A stretch of 64,000 nucleotides of DNA from PGYT01 sp963675055 (GCA_963675055.2 CAXXJE010000001.1:310001-374000); one strand, 5' to 3'. Counted from the first letter of the stretch, positions 43,371 to 52,499 are shown. The notes: generated from the letters alone by a model not told the origin. Numbers and translations: made by a program.

Positions 43371-46304
43371 ATGTTAAAAATAATTAAGACAATACTGTTC
43401 CCAGTCATTTTAAATGTTTCTTTGTACGCTCAGAACCTGAATATGGAAGTTTATCCAGGAATAGGAGAAGGGACCGGTTACGCGGTTAAAAATGTCGAAA
43501 GCGGTAAACTTATTGCAGCTACAATCAACAATAAATTTACGATGCTGCATATTGATGATAGTAATGCGATTATTGATTCATCTTCATTTGGCAATTTCAG
43601 TTATACTCCTGTGGCTGCTGAGTTTACAAGTGAAAATAATATGATTGTTCTATATGCAACTGCAAACGGAGATTCCTTAGACTTTTACTTGGCAAAACTT
43701 GATAATTTCATGAAGTTGGAGTGGACATTTCATGTGCCTGTGGAAAATCTTTTAGCACCATATTATTATAATCGTTCTGGTGTGAATACACTTTCCATGA
43801 TAATTATAACTGCAAATAATGATATCCTCTTTAAAGCAATACAGGCAGATCAGGCCAAGAGGGATTATATTTTTAAATTGAATTCAGCCGGTGCACTTAT
43901 TTGGACAGCGCAATTACCGAAATACGTTAGTTTTATTGTTAATCCTGCTATTGTTGAGTTACAAAGCGGTAAATATGTAACTTCATCCAAAAATTACATT
44001 TATATGCTGGATCAAAATGGTGAGATACATTGGGACTATGATATTGGATCATCTGTTCAAGTCTGCACAGAACTATCGAACGGCAATATAATTGCAGCTA
44101 TGAACTCACAATTATTTATTATTGACTCTTCAGGCAACTTTGTAAATGAATTCGAATTACAATCTGAAAACAAAATAATTAATGTTGTTCCCTTATCGGA
44201 TAATGGTGCGCTTGTATTTAATTTAATGACTGGTAGTTACTTAACTCGATACGATAACAACTTTAATGTTCTATGGAGTGCACAGATTCCTTTATATATT
44301 CGTGGATCTGTTATTAACAATGAATCAGTTATATCTGTCGGGGATTATGACTCTAAGCTGGGGCTAATAGAATACGAACTGAGCGGATTCCCCGATAAAT
44401 ATTTATTCCTGCTTGCACCTAAGGGCGGAGAATCATTACCGGGACCAAGTAATTCATATGGACCTAACAAACACATTTTTATAACAGGACGCTATTCAAT
44501 TAGGTGGGCATCTAAAAATATTGAATCAGTTAGTTTGGAATATTCCAGCAATAGCGGAATAGACTGGCATATAATTTTCGGCAATTATCCGGCGAATGAA
44601 TCTAATTTTTTATGGAATCTTCCGGTTATAGAAAGCGATGAATGTCTTGTAAAAATTACAGCAATTGATGAACCGGATATTAAAGATGTTAGCCGTAATC
44701 CATTTTCAATTTCGCCATACGTGAGTGTAGATTACATCGCAGGTAATGAAATAAAAATGTGGATAGGCAATAATGGTTTGAGCGCTCATGATCCTTATAA
44801 TGATGACTCCGGGTTTTTCTGGCCCGGGGGCGATAGTGCTTCTAAATCATCAGTCTTTTCCGACGGATTACTCTGGGGTGCGAAAGTAAATGATGACATA
44901 CGAGTTAACGGTGCTACTTACAGATATGGACTTACTCCCGGAGCTATTCTGGACAATGGATTAGCCGATGATCCTTTGAAAAATGAGTATAAAATGTTCA
45001 AATTGAAGAAAGATTGGGAATCACTTCCGCGGGGAATAGAATATACTAAGTATAAATATAATTATGAAAATTGGCCCGGAGAAAACGGAGCTCCTTACAT
45101 TGATATTGATGAAGATGGTGTTTTTACGAGAGGAGTTGATAAGCCTCAAATTATTGGAGTCGAAACACTTTTTTATGTGGCTAATGATCTTGATGCAGAA
45201 ACAACTGCATATACATACGGCTCATCTCCCATTGGGTTGGAGTTTCAGCAGACATTATTCGCCTACGACACTCCCGATTTAAAAGATGCTGTTTTTAAAA
45301 AGGTCAATTTTATTAATAAGAGCGAAGAACATATTGACAGCATGTATATAACTTACTGGACAGATGACGATATGGGTTATGCTGGTGATGACTATGTCGG
45401 CGTAGATACACTCCTGAATTTGGGTTATACCTATAACGGCGATAATTTTGACGATGATAATTATGGTGAGGCTCCGCCCGCAGTTGGACACCAGATATTA
45501 CAAGGACCCATCGTCGAGAGTCATGCTGACACAGCATTTGTATCTGGCGAGCATAGAATAGGATTTAGAAATCTTACTCTTGTCTCATCAAATTTGTTTG
45601 TAGGCGGTTCACCGGTGTATAGGGACTGTGAATTTGGGAATTACGCAGGGACGATTCAAATCTATAATAATATGCAAGGATTAAAGTGGGATGCGACGCC
45701 ATACGTTGATCCTCTAACCGGGGACAAGACTAAGTTCTGCCTCCCTGGCGATCCTGTTAACGGTGTTGGCTGGTTCGAAGGTGCAGGCTGGCCTGGTGGT
45801 TCATCTCCGAATGATCGCAGGTATGCAATTTCAACGGGACCTTTTTTCATGGCTCCCGGCGATACACAGGAAGTTGTTTACGCCATTTTCATGGCCCGAG
45901 GTTCGGATAATATAAACAGTGTTGCAAAGTTAAAAGAGAAAGCGATAGAACTGCATGAGTTTTGGAATAGTGGAATTGCTACAGATGTTGAAGAAACGGA
46001 TATTCATATACCAGAACATTTTTCGTTATCACAGAACTACCCGAATCCGTTTAACCCGACAACTACAATTGAATATCAAATTCCAACCGCAGTAGGTGAC
46101 GAAATTTTTTCATCCCCTACTGCGGTTAAATTGGTTGTCTTCGACATCCTTGGTCGTGAAGTTGAAACACTGGTCAACGAAAAGCAAATCCCCGGTAAGT
46201 ACTGGGTAAAATTTGACGACAGCAATTATGCTAGCGGCATATATTTTTATAGATTAACAGCGGGTGATTTTGCGAAAACTCAGAAAATGATTTTATTGAA
46301 ATAG
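43371..46304 (+). CDS. secreted type IX sorting domain protein (paralogue 2)
   Basis: 977 residues. Signal peptide about 1-20 (ends LYAQN). Same domain order as its upstream neighbour: propeller-like N terminus, Ig-like segment (IRWASKNIESVSLEYSSNSG), the IKMWIGNNGLSAHDP domain, WPGGSSPNDRR, and LSQNYPNPFNP...TQKMILLK. It starts seven bases after the previous stop, so it is in the same operon. Long blocks near the C termini are identical at DNA level (for example 42972-43012 and 45909-45949). Confidence 0.85.
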   Translation: MLKIIKTILFPVILNVSLYAQNLNMEVYPGIGEGTGYAVKNVESGKLIAATINNKFTMLHIDDSNAIIDSSSFGNFSYTPVAAEFTSENNMIVLYATANGDSLDFYLAKLDNFMKLEWTFHVPVENLLAPYYYNRSGVNTLSMIIITANNDILFKAIQADQAKRDYIFKLNSAGALIWTAQLPKYVSFIVNPAIVELQSGKYVTSSKNYIYMLDQNGEIHWDYDIGSSVQVCTELSNGNIIAAMNSQLFIIDSSGNFVNEFELQSENKIINVVPLSDNGALVFNLMTGSYLTRYDNNFNVLWSAQIPLYIRGSVINNESVISVGDYDSKLGLIEYELSGFPDKYLFLLAPKGGESLPGPSNSYGPNKHIFITGRYSIRWASKNIESVSLEYSSNSGIDWHIIFGNYPANESNFLWNLPVIESDECLVKITAIDEPDIKDVSRNPFSISPYVSVDYIAGNEIKMWIGNNGLSAHDPYNDDSGFFWPGGDSASKSSVFSDGLLWGAKVNDDIRVNGATYRYGLTPGAILDNGLADDPLKNEYKMFKLKKDWESLPRGIEYTKYKYNYENWPGENGAPYIDIDEDGVFTRGVDKPQIIGVETLFYVANDLDAETTAYTYGSSPIGLEFQQTLFAYDTPDLKDAVFKKVNFINKSEEHIDSMYITYWTDDDMGYAGDDYVGVDTLLNLGYTYNGDNFDDDNYGEAPPAVGHQILQGPIVESHADTAFVSGEHRIGFRNLTLVSSNLFVGGSPVYRDCEFGNYAGTIQIYNNMQGLKWDATPYVDPLTGDKTKFCLPGDPVNGVGWFEGAGWPGGSSPNDRRYAISTGPFFMAPGDTQEVVYAIFMARGSDNINSVAKLKEKAIELHEFWNSGIATDVEETDIHIPEHFSLSQNYPNPFNPTTTIEYQIPTAVGDEIFSSPTAVKLVVFDILGREVETLVNEKQIPGKYWVKFDDSNYASGIYFYRLTAGDFAKTQKMILLK
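46085..46127 (+). repeat. imperfect palindrome inserted in the sorting-domain coding sequence
   Basis: AACCGCAGTAGG (46085-46096) pairs with CCTACTGCGGTT (46116-46127) around an A/T-rich centre that continues the symmetry imperfectly. It adds about 12 residues at the same linker as the unrelated palindrome at 43152, in frame. Confidence 0.75.
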
Positions 46305-46404
46305 AATCATTTTAGATCAACTTATTACTCTCAAATTATATAAAAACTTTTTCAATCATTTAAGATTATTTGAGTAACTCAATTAATTTGACATTGAATC
46401 TTCA

Positions 46405-46610
46405 GATTGTTACGTTGCGTTCAGATGAGGAGCCTAAGCGTGTCCCATGAGAAGGGTTTCACTGAAAACCGAACAATCAAACAGGGAAGGTGAATCATCC
46501 GGGTGGTCGGTACAACCACTCTGGTAGCAACCTTATCCGCTGGTGAGGCGGAAGGAGAAGAATTAACCCCTTATCTCACACAGATTGTGAGAAGAGGGGT
46601 TTTTTTATTA
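46405..46610 (+). ncRNA. unidentified structured RNA ending in a terminator
   Basis: No ORF fits. GTTGC near 46413 can pair with GCAAC near 46529 to close the structure. Local hairpins include GTGGT-CGGTACA-ACCAC (about 46504), GTTT/AAAC (about 46457) and CCTT-AT-CCGC with GCGG-A-AGG (about 46533-46554). A strong terminator follows directly. It does not match riboswitch classes I know. Could be a leader element for the permease gene at 46767 or a free small RNA. Confidence 0.5.
46565..46607 (+). terminator. rho-independent terminator
   Basis: AACCCCTT-A-TCTCACA pairs with TGTGAGA-AG-AGGGGTT around a short loop (CAGAT), followed by seven T. It ends the structured-RNA candidate rather than a protein gene. 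Confidence 0.85.
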
Positions 46611-46766
46611 CTTCATTTACTCATTAATCCGCGATGGACAGGCATTAGTTTACTAGTAGTATTACACTCATATTTTTCGGATATTTACTCCTTTTCAGGA
46701 AACATTTCTGCTGATTTTGCGTCTATTTAATGACGCCTAAAATTAAACTATTATCCTGGGGGGATT

Positions 46767-49160
46767 ATGTTTTCGAGTTATTTAAAGATTGCTTTCCGCA
46801 ATATAAAAAGACAAAAAACCTACTCTTTTATAAATATAGCCGGTCTTACAATCGGGCTATCAATCACTCTCATTATTGCTTTCTACGTTGTTGATGATCT
46901 AACATTCGACAGCTTTCTCGACGAACCTGAAAATGTTTACAGGGTTCTGACCATAGAGGACACTAATGAAGGTTCAATGATCTATTCGATAACCGCCGGT
47001 CCGCTATTACCTGCTGCCGAACAGAATATACCCGAAGTGGTTGCTGCCGCAAGAACTTTCGCGAGAGGCAGGAACCCTGTTGCAAAAGGTGATATCCCCA
47101 GGACTGAAATGAATCAGGATAACTCAGTTCAGCTGCGCGGCTTCGTTGCTGATTCCACATTTCTAAATGTATTTAGTTTTAAACTTATTGCGGGTGAGCG
47201 AAGCAAAGTTTTAAGGGATCCAAGCGGAGTTTTGCTAACCCCTGATGCTGTTGAAGCATTATTCGGGAACGATGATCCTATGGGAGAACGACTTACAATA
47301 CCCGGCACACCCGACGCGTATGTTGCCGGAATTATTGAAAAACCCCCTATAAATTCCCATATCCAATTTCAGTTTATTGTTCCCCTTCGTGTGGAAAACA
47401 ATCCGCTCTGGTGGGATTCATGGGAAAACCTTATGCTACAGGCGTATGTAAAACTAACCCCGGGCGCAAACAAGCAGGCTGTTGAACGAAAACTCAGGGA
47501 AATATCTTTGGCCAATGATATGCCGGATATCTATAAGCCCCAGCTTCAACCGCTACTTGATGTTCATTTAGGTTCTTCACAGCATCGATATGACGGCTCG
47601 AATTTCGGCAAGAATGATGCTACGGTTGTATATGCTCTCGGTGTAATCGGACTACTCGTTATCCTCGTAGCCGCTGTGAATTTTATAAATCTGTCAACTG
47701 CCCGGGCATCCAAGCGCGCTCGTGAAGTTGGTATGAGGAAGGTAATCGGTTCAAACAAATCGCGATTGATCGTACAGTTTTTAGGCGAATCAGTATTCCT
47801 TACTTTAATATCAATGATACTTGCATTAATTATTATCCAACTCACACTCCCGCAGGTTAATGTAATCCTCAACAAACAGTTTGAGGTTAACTTCCTGACG
47901 AATCCGTTACTCTTATTGGGAATGATTGGACTCGCTGTGCTTATCGGTATTCTTGCCGGACTTTATCCGGCTCTTGTTTTATCGTCATTCAGACCGGTAA
48001 CTGTACTGAAGGGAGAGTTTTCCCGTACTAGCATCGGAAGTTTTATTAGAAAGGTACTTGTTCTTTTCCAGTTTGCTGTTTCAATAGCACTAATTGCCGG
48101 AGTGATTATAATTATTGACCAGATTGAATACTTAAAAAACAGGGACATGGGATATAATCGTGAACAGGTACTTACCTTTTTCGCGCCAAACAATTCAAGT
48201 GAGTTACTGAAAGAACGAATCGAGGCTCAGACGGGAATTGTTTCAGTCGGCAGGTCAAGCGGAGTGCTTGGATCCAACTTCATACGGTATGAAGTTATAC
48301 CCGAAGGTGCTACCAGAGAAAACAGCCAGATGTTTATGCAGCTGGCCATAGACGAAAACTTCTTTGGTCCGCTTGAAATTAAAATGAGTCAGGGCAGGAA
48401 CTTTTCCAGGGAGTTTCCCGCAGATACAAGTGAATCAGTTATAATTAATGAAACTGCCGCACGCAAAGCCGGATGGAGCAATCCGATAGGTAAACGTCTT
48501 GATATGGTTGAGATAGACGGAAGTATCACATCCAAGCGTGTTGTCGGAGTGGTGAAGGATTTTCATTTTACTAATGCCAAGCAGAATATCGAGCCGCTGT
48601 TTTTCCAGCTTAACAAGAGGAATACATTCCTATTTGTTGTAAGACTTGCAGGAGGTAATACTACTGAAACAGTAGAACGAATCGGCGAAATATATTCCGA
48701 GGTGTACCCGAACAGAAACATTAACTCCCGGTTTCTCGACGATGTTTTCGACCAGCAATTCAATGCTGACAGAGAGTTTGCAACTAATATAGCATACTTC
48801 TCAAGTATTGCTATATTTATAGCCTGCCTTGGTTTAATCGGCTTGGTATCATATGCAGTTGAACAACGTAAAGCGGAAATAGCGGTTAGAAAAGTCCTTG
48901 GTTCTCCTGAGGCCTCAATTGTATATCTTCTCGCAAAGGATTTTCTGAAATGGGTATTAATTGCAAATCTGATTGCATGGCCGCTTTGTTATTTTGGTAT
49001 AAGCTTATGGCTGGATAATTTTGTCTACAAAGTTTCAATATCACTAGTTCCATTCATATCAGCGGGAATTGCAGCATTATTACTCGCATTAATGACAATG
49101 TCGTTCCAGTCAATAAGGGCATCAAGGCTTAATCCGGTTGACAGCCTTAGAAATGAATAG
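46767..49160 (+). CDS. ABC transporter permease, FtsX/MacB-like
   Basis: 797 residues. N-terminal MacB-PCD domain after the first helix (about 20-42: TIGLSITLIIAFYVV), then the FtsX permease core with ARASKRAREVGMRKVIGSNK (about 313-332) and three helices. A second periplasmic region and a second core follow (EQRKAEIAVRKVLGSPEASI). Two FtsX domains are typical of Bacteroidota exporters for antibiotics or lipoproteins. No ATPase gene is adjacent. A GGGGGG tract immediately precedes the ATG. Confidence 0.9.
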   Translation: MFSSYLKIAFRNIKRQKTYSFINIAGLTIGLSITLIIAFYVVDDLTFDSFLDEPENVYRVLTIEDTNEGSMIYSITAGPLLPAAEQNIPEVVAAARTFARGRNPVAKGDIPRTEMNQDNSVQLRGFVADSTFLNVFSFKLIAGERSKVLRDPSGVLLTPDAVEALFGNDDPMGERLTIPGTPDAYVAGIIEKPPINSHIQFQFIVPLRVENNPLWWDSWENLMLQAYVKLTPGANKQAVERKLREISLANDMPDIYKPQLQPLLDVHLGSSQHRYDGSNFGKNDATVVYALGVIGLLVILVAAVNFINLSTARASKRAREVGMRKVIGSNKSRLIVQFLGESVFLTLISMILALIIIQLTLPQVNVILNKQFEVNFLTNPLLLLGMIGLAVLIGILAGLYPALVLSSFRPVTVLKGEFSRTSIGSFIRKVLVLFQFAVSIALIAGVIIIIDQIEYLKNRDMGYNREQVLTFFAPNNSSELLKERIEAQTGIVSVGRSSGVLGSNFIRYEVIPEGATRENSQMFMQLAIDENFFGPLEIKMSQGRNFSREFPADTSESVIINETAARKAGWSNPIGKRLDMVEIDGSITSKRVVGVVKDFHFTNAKQNIEPLFFQLNKRNTFLFVVRLAGGNTTETVERIGEIYSEVYPNRNINSRFLDDVFDQQFNADREFATNIAYFSSIAIFIACLGLIGLVSYAVEQRKAEIAVRKVLGSPEASIVYLLAKDFLKWVLIANLIAWPLCYFGISLWLDNFVYKVSISLVPFISAGIAALLLALMTMSFQSIRASRLNPVDSLRNE

Positions 49161-49287
49161 AAAAACTTATTTTCAGCTAAATGCGTTTTTTTTGGATTAT
49201 TATTGACGAATTCATCTGAATTCGTGATATTTATTGTTCTAATTTAGTGTTCTTTAGTTTTTGCAGATTTAAGACTGAACAAATTCA

Positions 49288-49325
49288 GGATTAAATTTAA
49301 ACAGCTTATAAATCCGGAGGGGTGG
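49288..49325 (+). repeat. 38-bp direct repeat, copy 1 (partial tRNA-Ser 5' end)
   Basis: Identical to 49605-49642. It includes the first ten bases of the tRNA (GGAGGGGTGG). After it, two short GC palindromes (TCCCGC/GCGGGA at 49326-49340 and 49360-49374) interrupt, and then the anticodon-arm string ATGCGGCGGTCTT (49376-49388) resumes, as at 49655-49667. Confidence 0.85.
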
Positions 49326-49393
49326 TCCCGCAGTGCGGGATAAACGCCGTGGTTGCTTGTCCCGCCTTGCGGGAAATGCGGCGGTCTTCGAAA

Positions 49394-49654
49394 ATGTATA
49401 CTGTTTATATATTAGAGAGTATTAAATTTAGTAGATTTTATATCGGTTGTTCGATAGATGTTCAGAAGCGATTGCGTGAACATAATTCGGGACTAACTAA
49501 ATCTACTAAAGCTTTTGTTCCTTGGAAAATTGTTTACACGGAAAAGTTTGAGAATAAATCTCAGGCGTTCCTTAGAGAGAAAGAAATTAAATCCTACAAA
49601 TCCGGGATTAAATTTAAACAGCTTATAAATCCGGAGGGGTGGCAGAGTGGTTGA
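49394..49654 (+). CDS. GIY-YIG nuclease domain protein
   Basis: 86 residues from MYTVYILES. YTVYI and the later FYIGCSIDVQKRLREHNSG carry the GIY and YIG elements and the catalytic Arg region, followed by AFLREKEIKSYKS as in UPF0213/GIY-YIG small proteins. Earlier in-frame ATGs (49322) lie in tRNA-derived sequence and are discarded. The last residues (INPEGWQSG) are encoded by the repeat and by the first 22 bases of the real tRNA-Ser, so the gene and the tRNA overlap. No ribosome binding site is evident. Confidence 0.8.
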   Translation: MYTVYILESIKFSRFYIGCSIDVQKRLREHNSGLTKSTKAFVPWKIVYTEKFENKSQAFLREKEIKSYKSGIKFKQLINPEGWQSG

Positions 49655-49719
49655 ATGCGGCGGTCTTGAAAACCGTTGAGTCTTCACGGGCTCCGGGGGT
49701 TCGAATCCCCCCCCCTCCG
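49633..49719 (+). tRNA. tRNA-Ser (anticodon UGA)
   Basis: 87 bases. Acceptor GGAGGGG pairs with CCCCTCC; the anticodon arm GCGGT-CTTGAAA-ACCGT shows anticodon TGA at 49667-49669; a long variable arm (class II) follows and then the T arm with GGTTCGAATCC. The discriminator is G, as usual for serine; CCA is not encoded. The 5' end is partly duplicated upstream. Confidence 0.95.
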
Positions 49720-49841
49720 CAAAAGTCCTGCTTGGACTTTTATTTGTAATTGACAGCAACTTTAAAGTAGTTTTTTGATCTTCCAGTACATTTTAAAGCT
49801 CTGTTCAATTTTTTTTTTAACTTAACAAGGAGTTTCTGTTT

Positions 49842-50054
49842 ATGGCAGAGCGAGTACAAGGAACCGTTAAATGGTTCAACAGTTCTAAAGGTTATGGCTT
49901 CATTTCACAGGAAGGCGGCGAGGATGTCTTCGTTCATTTCCAGTCCATTATTGCAGACGGTTATAAGACTTTAGAAGAAGGTCAAAAAGTAGAATTTACA
50001 ATTGGTCAGGGTCAGAAAGGTCCTCAAGCTAATGATGTTCAAATTGTTAGCTAA
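49842..50054 (+). CDS. cold-shock protein, CspA family
   Basis: 70 residues, one cold-shock domain. RNP1 is KGYGFI (16-21) and RNP2 is VFVHF (29-33); the start is GTVKWFNSSKGYG. A GGAG ribosome binding site lies upstream. RNA-chaperone and single-stranded-nucleic-acid binding are established for the family. It stands alone with its own terminator. Confidence 0.95.
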   Translation: MAERVQGTVKWFNSSKGYGFISQEGGEDVFVHFQSIIADGYKTLEEGQKVEFTIGQGQKGPQANDVQIVS

Positions 50055-50073
50055 GAATAGAAATTAGTTCTAC

Positions 50074-50108
50074 TAAAAAAAGCTCTTCAATTGAAGAGCT
50101 TTTTTTTT
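50074..50108 (+). terminator. bidirectional terminator after the cold-shock gene
   Basis: AAAAAAAGCTCTTCAA pairs with TTGAAGAGCTTTTTTTT. The A-tract on one side and T-tract on the other let it serve both strands. Confidence 0.9.
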
Positions 50109-50151
50109 GCACATACTTAATCTGTTTTTATTCAACAACAATATCGTAAAC

Positions 50152-51588
50152 TTATACTCTTTCTAAAATTCCCGGTTTTTCATGATACAGTTTTAGTATC
50201 AACTCACCAAACAAAGCATTAGCCCATGCAAACCAATGTCTGGTAAAATTTGCAGGATCATCTTTATGGAAGGACTCATGCATGAATCCGGTACCAGCGT
50301 GAGTACTGACAAGTCTTCTTACACAGTCAACAATTTCTTTGTCGTCTGTACTTGTCAGTGCACGCATTATAATACTCATAGGCCAAACCATATCAAATCC
50401 GATATGCGGGCCGCCAACACCTTCTGCAAACTTACCCTTCCAGAAGTAAGGATTATCCTCACTAAATACAAACTTTCTTGTATTCTGATAAACTTCATCA
50501 TCCTTATCAAGACAACCAAGGTATGGTAATGACACCAGGTTAGGTACGTTTGCCTCATCCATATATAACTCATTACCGAATCCGTCGACCTCATAAGCGA
50601 GTATTTGATCGTAATCCAGATGTTCGGCATTGGCGTATTGTTTAACCGCATCTGAAACTTCCTCTGCAAGTATATGAAGTTTACCGGCGAATCCGTCATC
50701 ACCAATAACTTTAGTAAATATTTCCGCTGCCTGTCTTAATGACAAAACTGCAAATAGGTTCGATGGAATCAAAAATGGATAAATTGTTGCATCATCAGAA
50801 GGACGGAATATCGAGCAAATCAGACCAACAGGTTTAATTGGATTACCATAGCCGCTGTTCGCTACTGTATCGGTCTGTACAGTAGTTTCCCTTTGAAAAT
50901 GATATGGACCCTTGCCATCCTTTCTTTGTTGCTCCTTAAATGTGTTGTAAATAGCCTTAATGGCATTCTGCCAGTCTTTATCAAAGCAGGCAGTATCTCC
51001 CGTTTGCTTCCAGTACCCGTATGCAAGTCTTATATGATAGCAGAGAGAATCAATTTCCCATTTCCTCTCATGAAGCTCCGGTTTCATATCCGTCAGATCC
51101 TGCTGCCAGTGTCCCCCGGTAGGTCCATTGTTAAAAGCATTAGCATAAGGATCCATTAGTATGCACTGTGCCTGCCTGTTTATTACACCCGCAATCAGAC
51201 TTTTGAGTTTATCATCATTTTCACACAAAGGTAAATAAGGCCACACCTGTGCTGATGAATCACGAAGCCACATAGCGTGGATATCGCCTGTGATAACAAA
51301 AGTATCCGGCTTACCGTTTTCAATTTTATAATTTACCGTTGTGTCCAGGGTGTTTGGAAAACAATTCTCGAACATCCATGCCAATTCTTCATTCTTAACA
51401 TTCTTTGTAATTTTCTCTATGGTTGCCTCAACAGCATCACTGGTAAAGTTTCTATCCTTGAGAGGAGGACGCTTAGAGACAAACTTTTTAATCTGAGCCT
51501 CTTTTGTACCGGGGGTAATTCCTGCTCCAAGTGTTATTCCTGAGAATACAATACCTGATGTTTTTAAAAAATCTCTTCTGCTAGCCAT
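50152..51588 (-). CDS. GH125-type metal-independent alpha-mannosidase
   Basis: 478 residues. A twin-arginine signal MASRRDFLKTSGIVFSG indicates Tat export. HAMWLRDSSAQVWPYLPLC (near 104-122) and STHAGTGFMHESFH (near 432-445) are highly typical of GH125 exo-alpha-1,6-mannosidases, an (alpha/alpha)6 barrel family. Its neighbours are a ROK kinase and two sugar carriers, consistent with mannoside use. Substrate linkage cannot be confirmed from the sequence. Confidence 0.88.
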   Translation of the reverse strand: MASRRDFLKTSGIVFSGITLGAGITPGTKEAQIKKFVSKRPPLKDRNFTSDAVEATIEKITKNVKNEELAWMFENCFPNTLDTTVNYKIENGKPDTFVITGDIHAMWLRDSSAQVWPYLPLCENDDKLKSLIAGVINRQAQCILMDPYANAFNNGPTGGHWQQDLTDMKPELHERKWEIDSLCYHIRLAYGYWKQTGDTACFDKDWQNAIKAIYNTFKEQQRKDGKGPYHFQRETTVQTDTVANSGYGNPIKPVGLICSIFRPSDDATIYPFLIPSNLFAVLSLRQAAEIFTKVIGDDGFAGKLHILAEEVSDAVKQYANAEHLDYDQILAYEVDGFGNELYMDEANVPNLVSLPYLGCLDKDDEVYQNTRKFVFSEDNPYFWKGKFAEGVGGPHIGFDMVWPMSIIMRALTSTDDKEIVDCVRRLVSTHAGTGFMHESFHKDDPANFTRHWFAWANALFGELILKLYHEKPGILERV

Positions 51589-51611
51589 TTATAACTCCGC
51601 TTTTTACGACT

Positions 51612-52490
51612 TTAATTAATTTCAATTTGCGCAATAACCGGCAGGTGATCCGAGGGATATCCTCTGTCGAATTTATCGGATAATACGGCATGCTTAAATA
51701 CTGTCATTTTACTGTTAACGAATATATAGTCTATTTTACCTCTCTCCAGAAATTCAACGGACTCGAATCCATGGAAGGTCCAGGTAGGTCCGTGATGAGG
51801 AAGAATGGATTTATACTGTGCGTCAAACATGCCGCCATTTGTTATGGTCTTGTAAGCTTCGTTGTCTCTGGTGATATTAAAATCTCCGGTTAGTACAACA
51901 GGACTACTGCCAGCAAGTTCTTTGATTTTTCTAATAATCAATTCCGCGCTATTAACTCTTGCTTGCTGTCCGATGTGATCGAAGTGCGTATTAAAAATTA
52001 AAAAGATCTTCCCTGTATTCTTATTTTTAAGTTTTGCCCAAGTTGATATTCTTTCCATAGAGGCATCCCAGCCAACTGAAGCTACAACACTCGGTGTTGA
52101 TGAAAGCCAGAATGTCCCGCTGTCCAACAAATCAAATAAATCCTGTTTATAATAAACAGCGCTATACTCTCCTTTATCAACACCGTCAGCACGTCCGACA
52201 CCAACAGAGTTATAATTATTCAAGGACTGATCCAGATACTCTTTCTGTTCTTTTAAAACTTCCTGAGTACCCACGATATCAGCATCATAAAACTTTATCA
52301 TACTTACAACTTCTGCTTTTCTATTCGGCCAGGCATTGATTCCGTCTCCGGGATTATTATATCTCACATTAAAGTCCATGACTTTAATTGGATGCGAATC
52401 TACTTTTAACTGTTGGCATGCTGAGAACAAACCAATTGTAGTAAGTATTAATAGAATGAGTGTTGTCGTTTTCTTAATACTCGGGTGCAT
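51612..52490 (-). CDS. endonuclease/exonuclease/phosphatase family lipoprotein
   Basis: About 292 residues. Lipoprotein signal ending LFSAC. VMDFNVRYNNPG, IVGTQEVLKEQ, LIFNTHFDHIGQQAR, VVLTGDFNIT and SDHLPVIAQI are the five metal and catalytic motifs of the EEP fold. Secreted members linked to glycoside hydrolases include phosphodiesterases acting on glycans. GAGGTGA lies just before the start; the second of two ATGs is chosen. Confidence 0.85.
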   Translation of the reverse strand: MHPSIKKTTTLILLILTTIGLFSACQQLKVDSHPIKVMDFNVRYNNPGDGINAWPNRKAEVVSMIKFYDADIVGTQEVLKEQKEYLDQSLNNYNSVGVGRADGVDKGEYSAVYYKQDLFDLLDSGTFWLSSTPSVVASVGWDASMERISTWAKLKNKNTGKIFLIFNTHFDHIGQQARVNSAELIIRKIKELAGSSPVVLTGDFNITRDNEAYKTITNGGMFDAQYKSILPHHGPTWTFHGFESVEFLERGKIDYIFVNSKMTVFKHAVLSDKFDRGYPSDHLPVIAQIEIN

Positions 52491-52499
52491 CATTCACCT

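Noticed and set aside
46405..46610. SAM or TPP riboswitch, or SRP/6S RNA
   Set aside because: Short strings resemble these, but none of the ordered core motifs of those classes is present.
49206..49225. ACGAATTC-ATCT-GAATTCGT hairpin as terminator of the permease gene
   Set aside because: Perfect stem of eight but low GC and no U-run after it; kept only as a possible weak structure.
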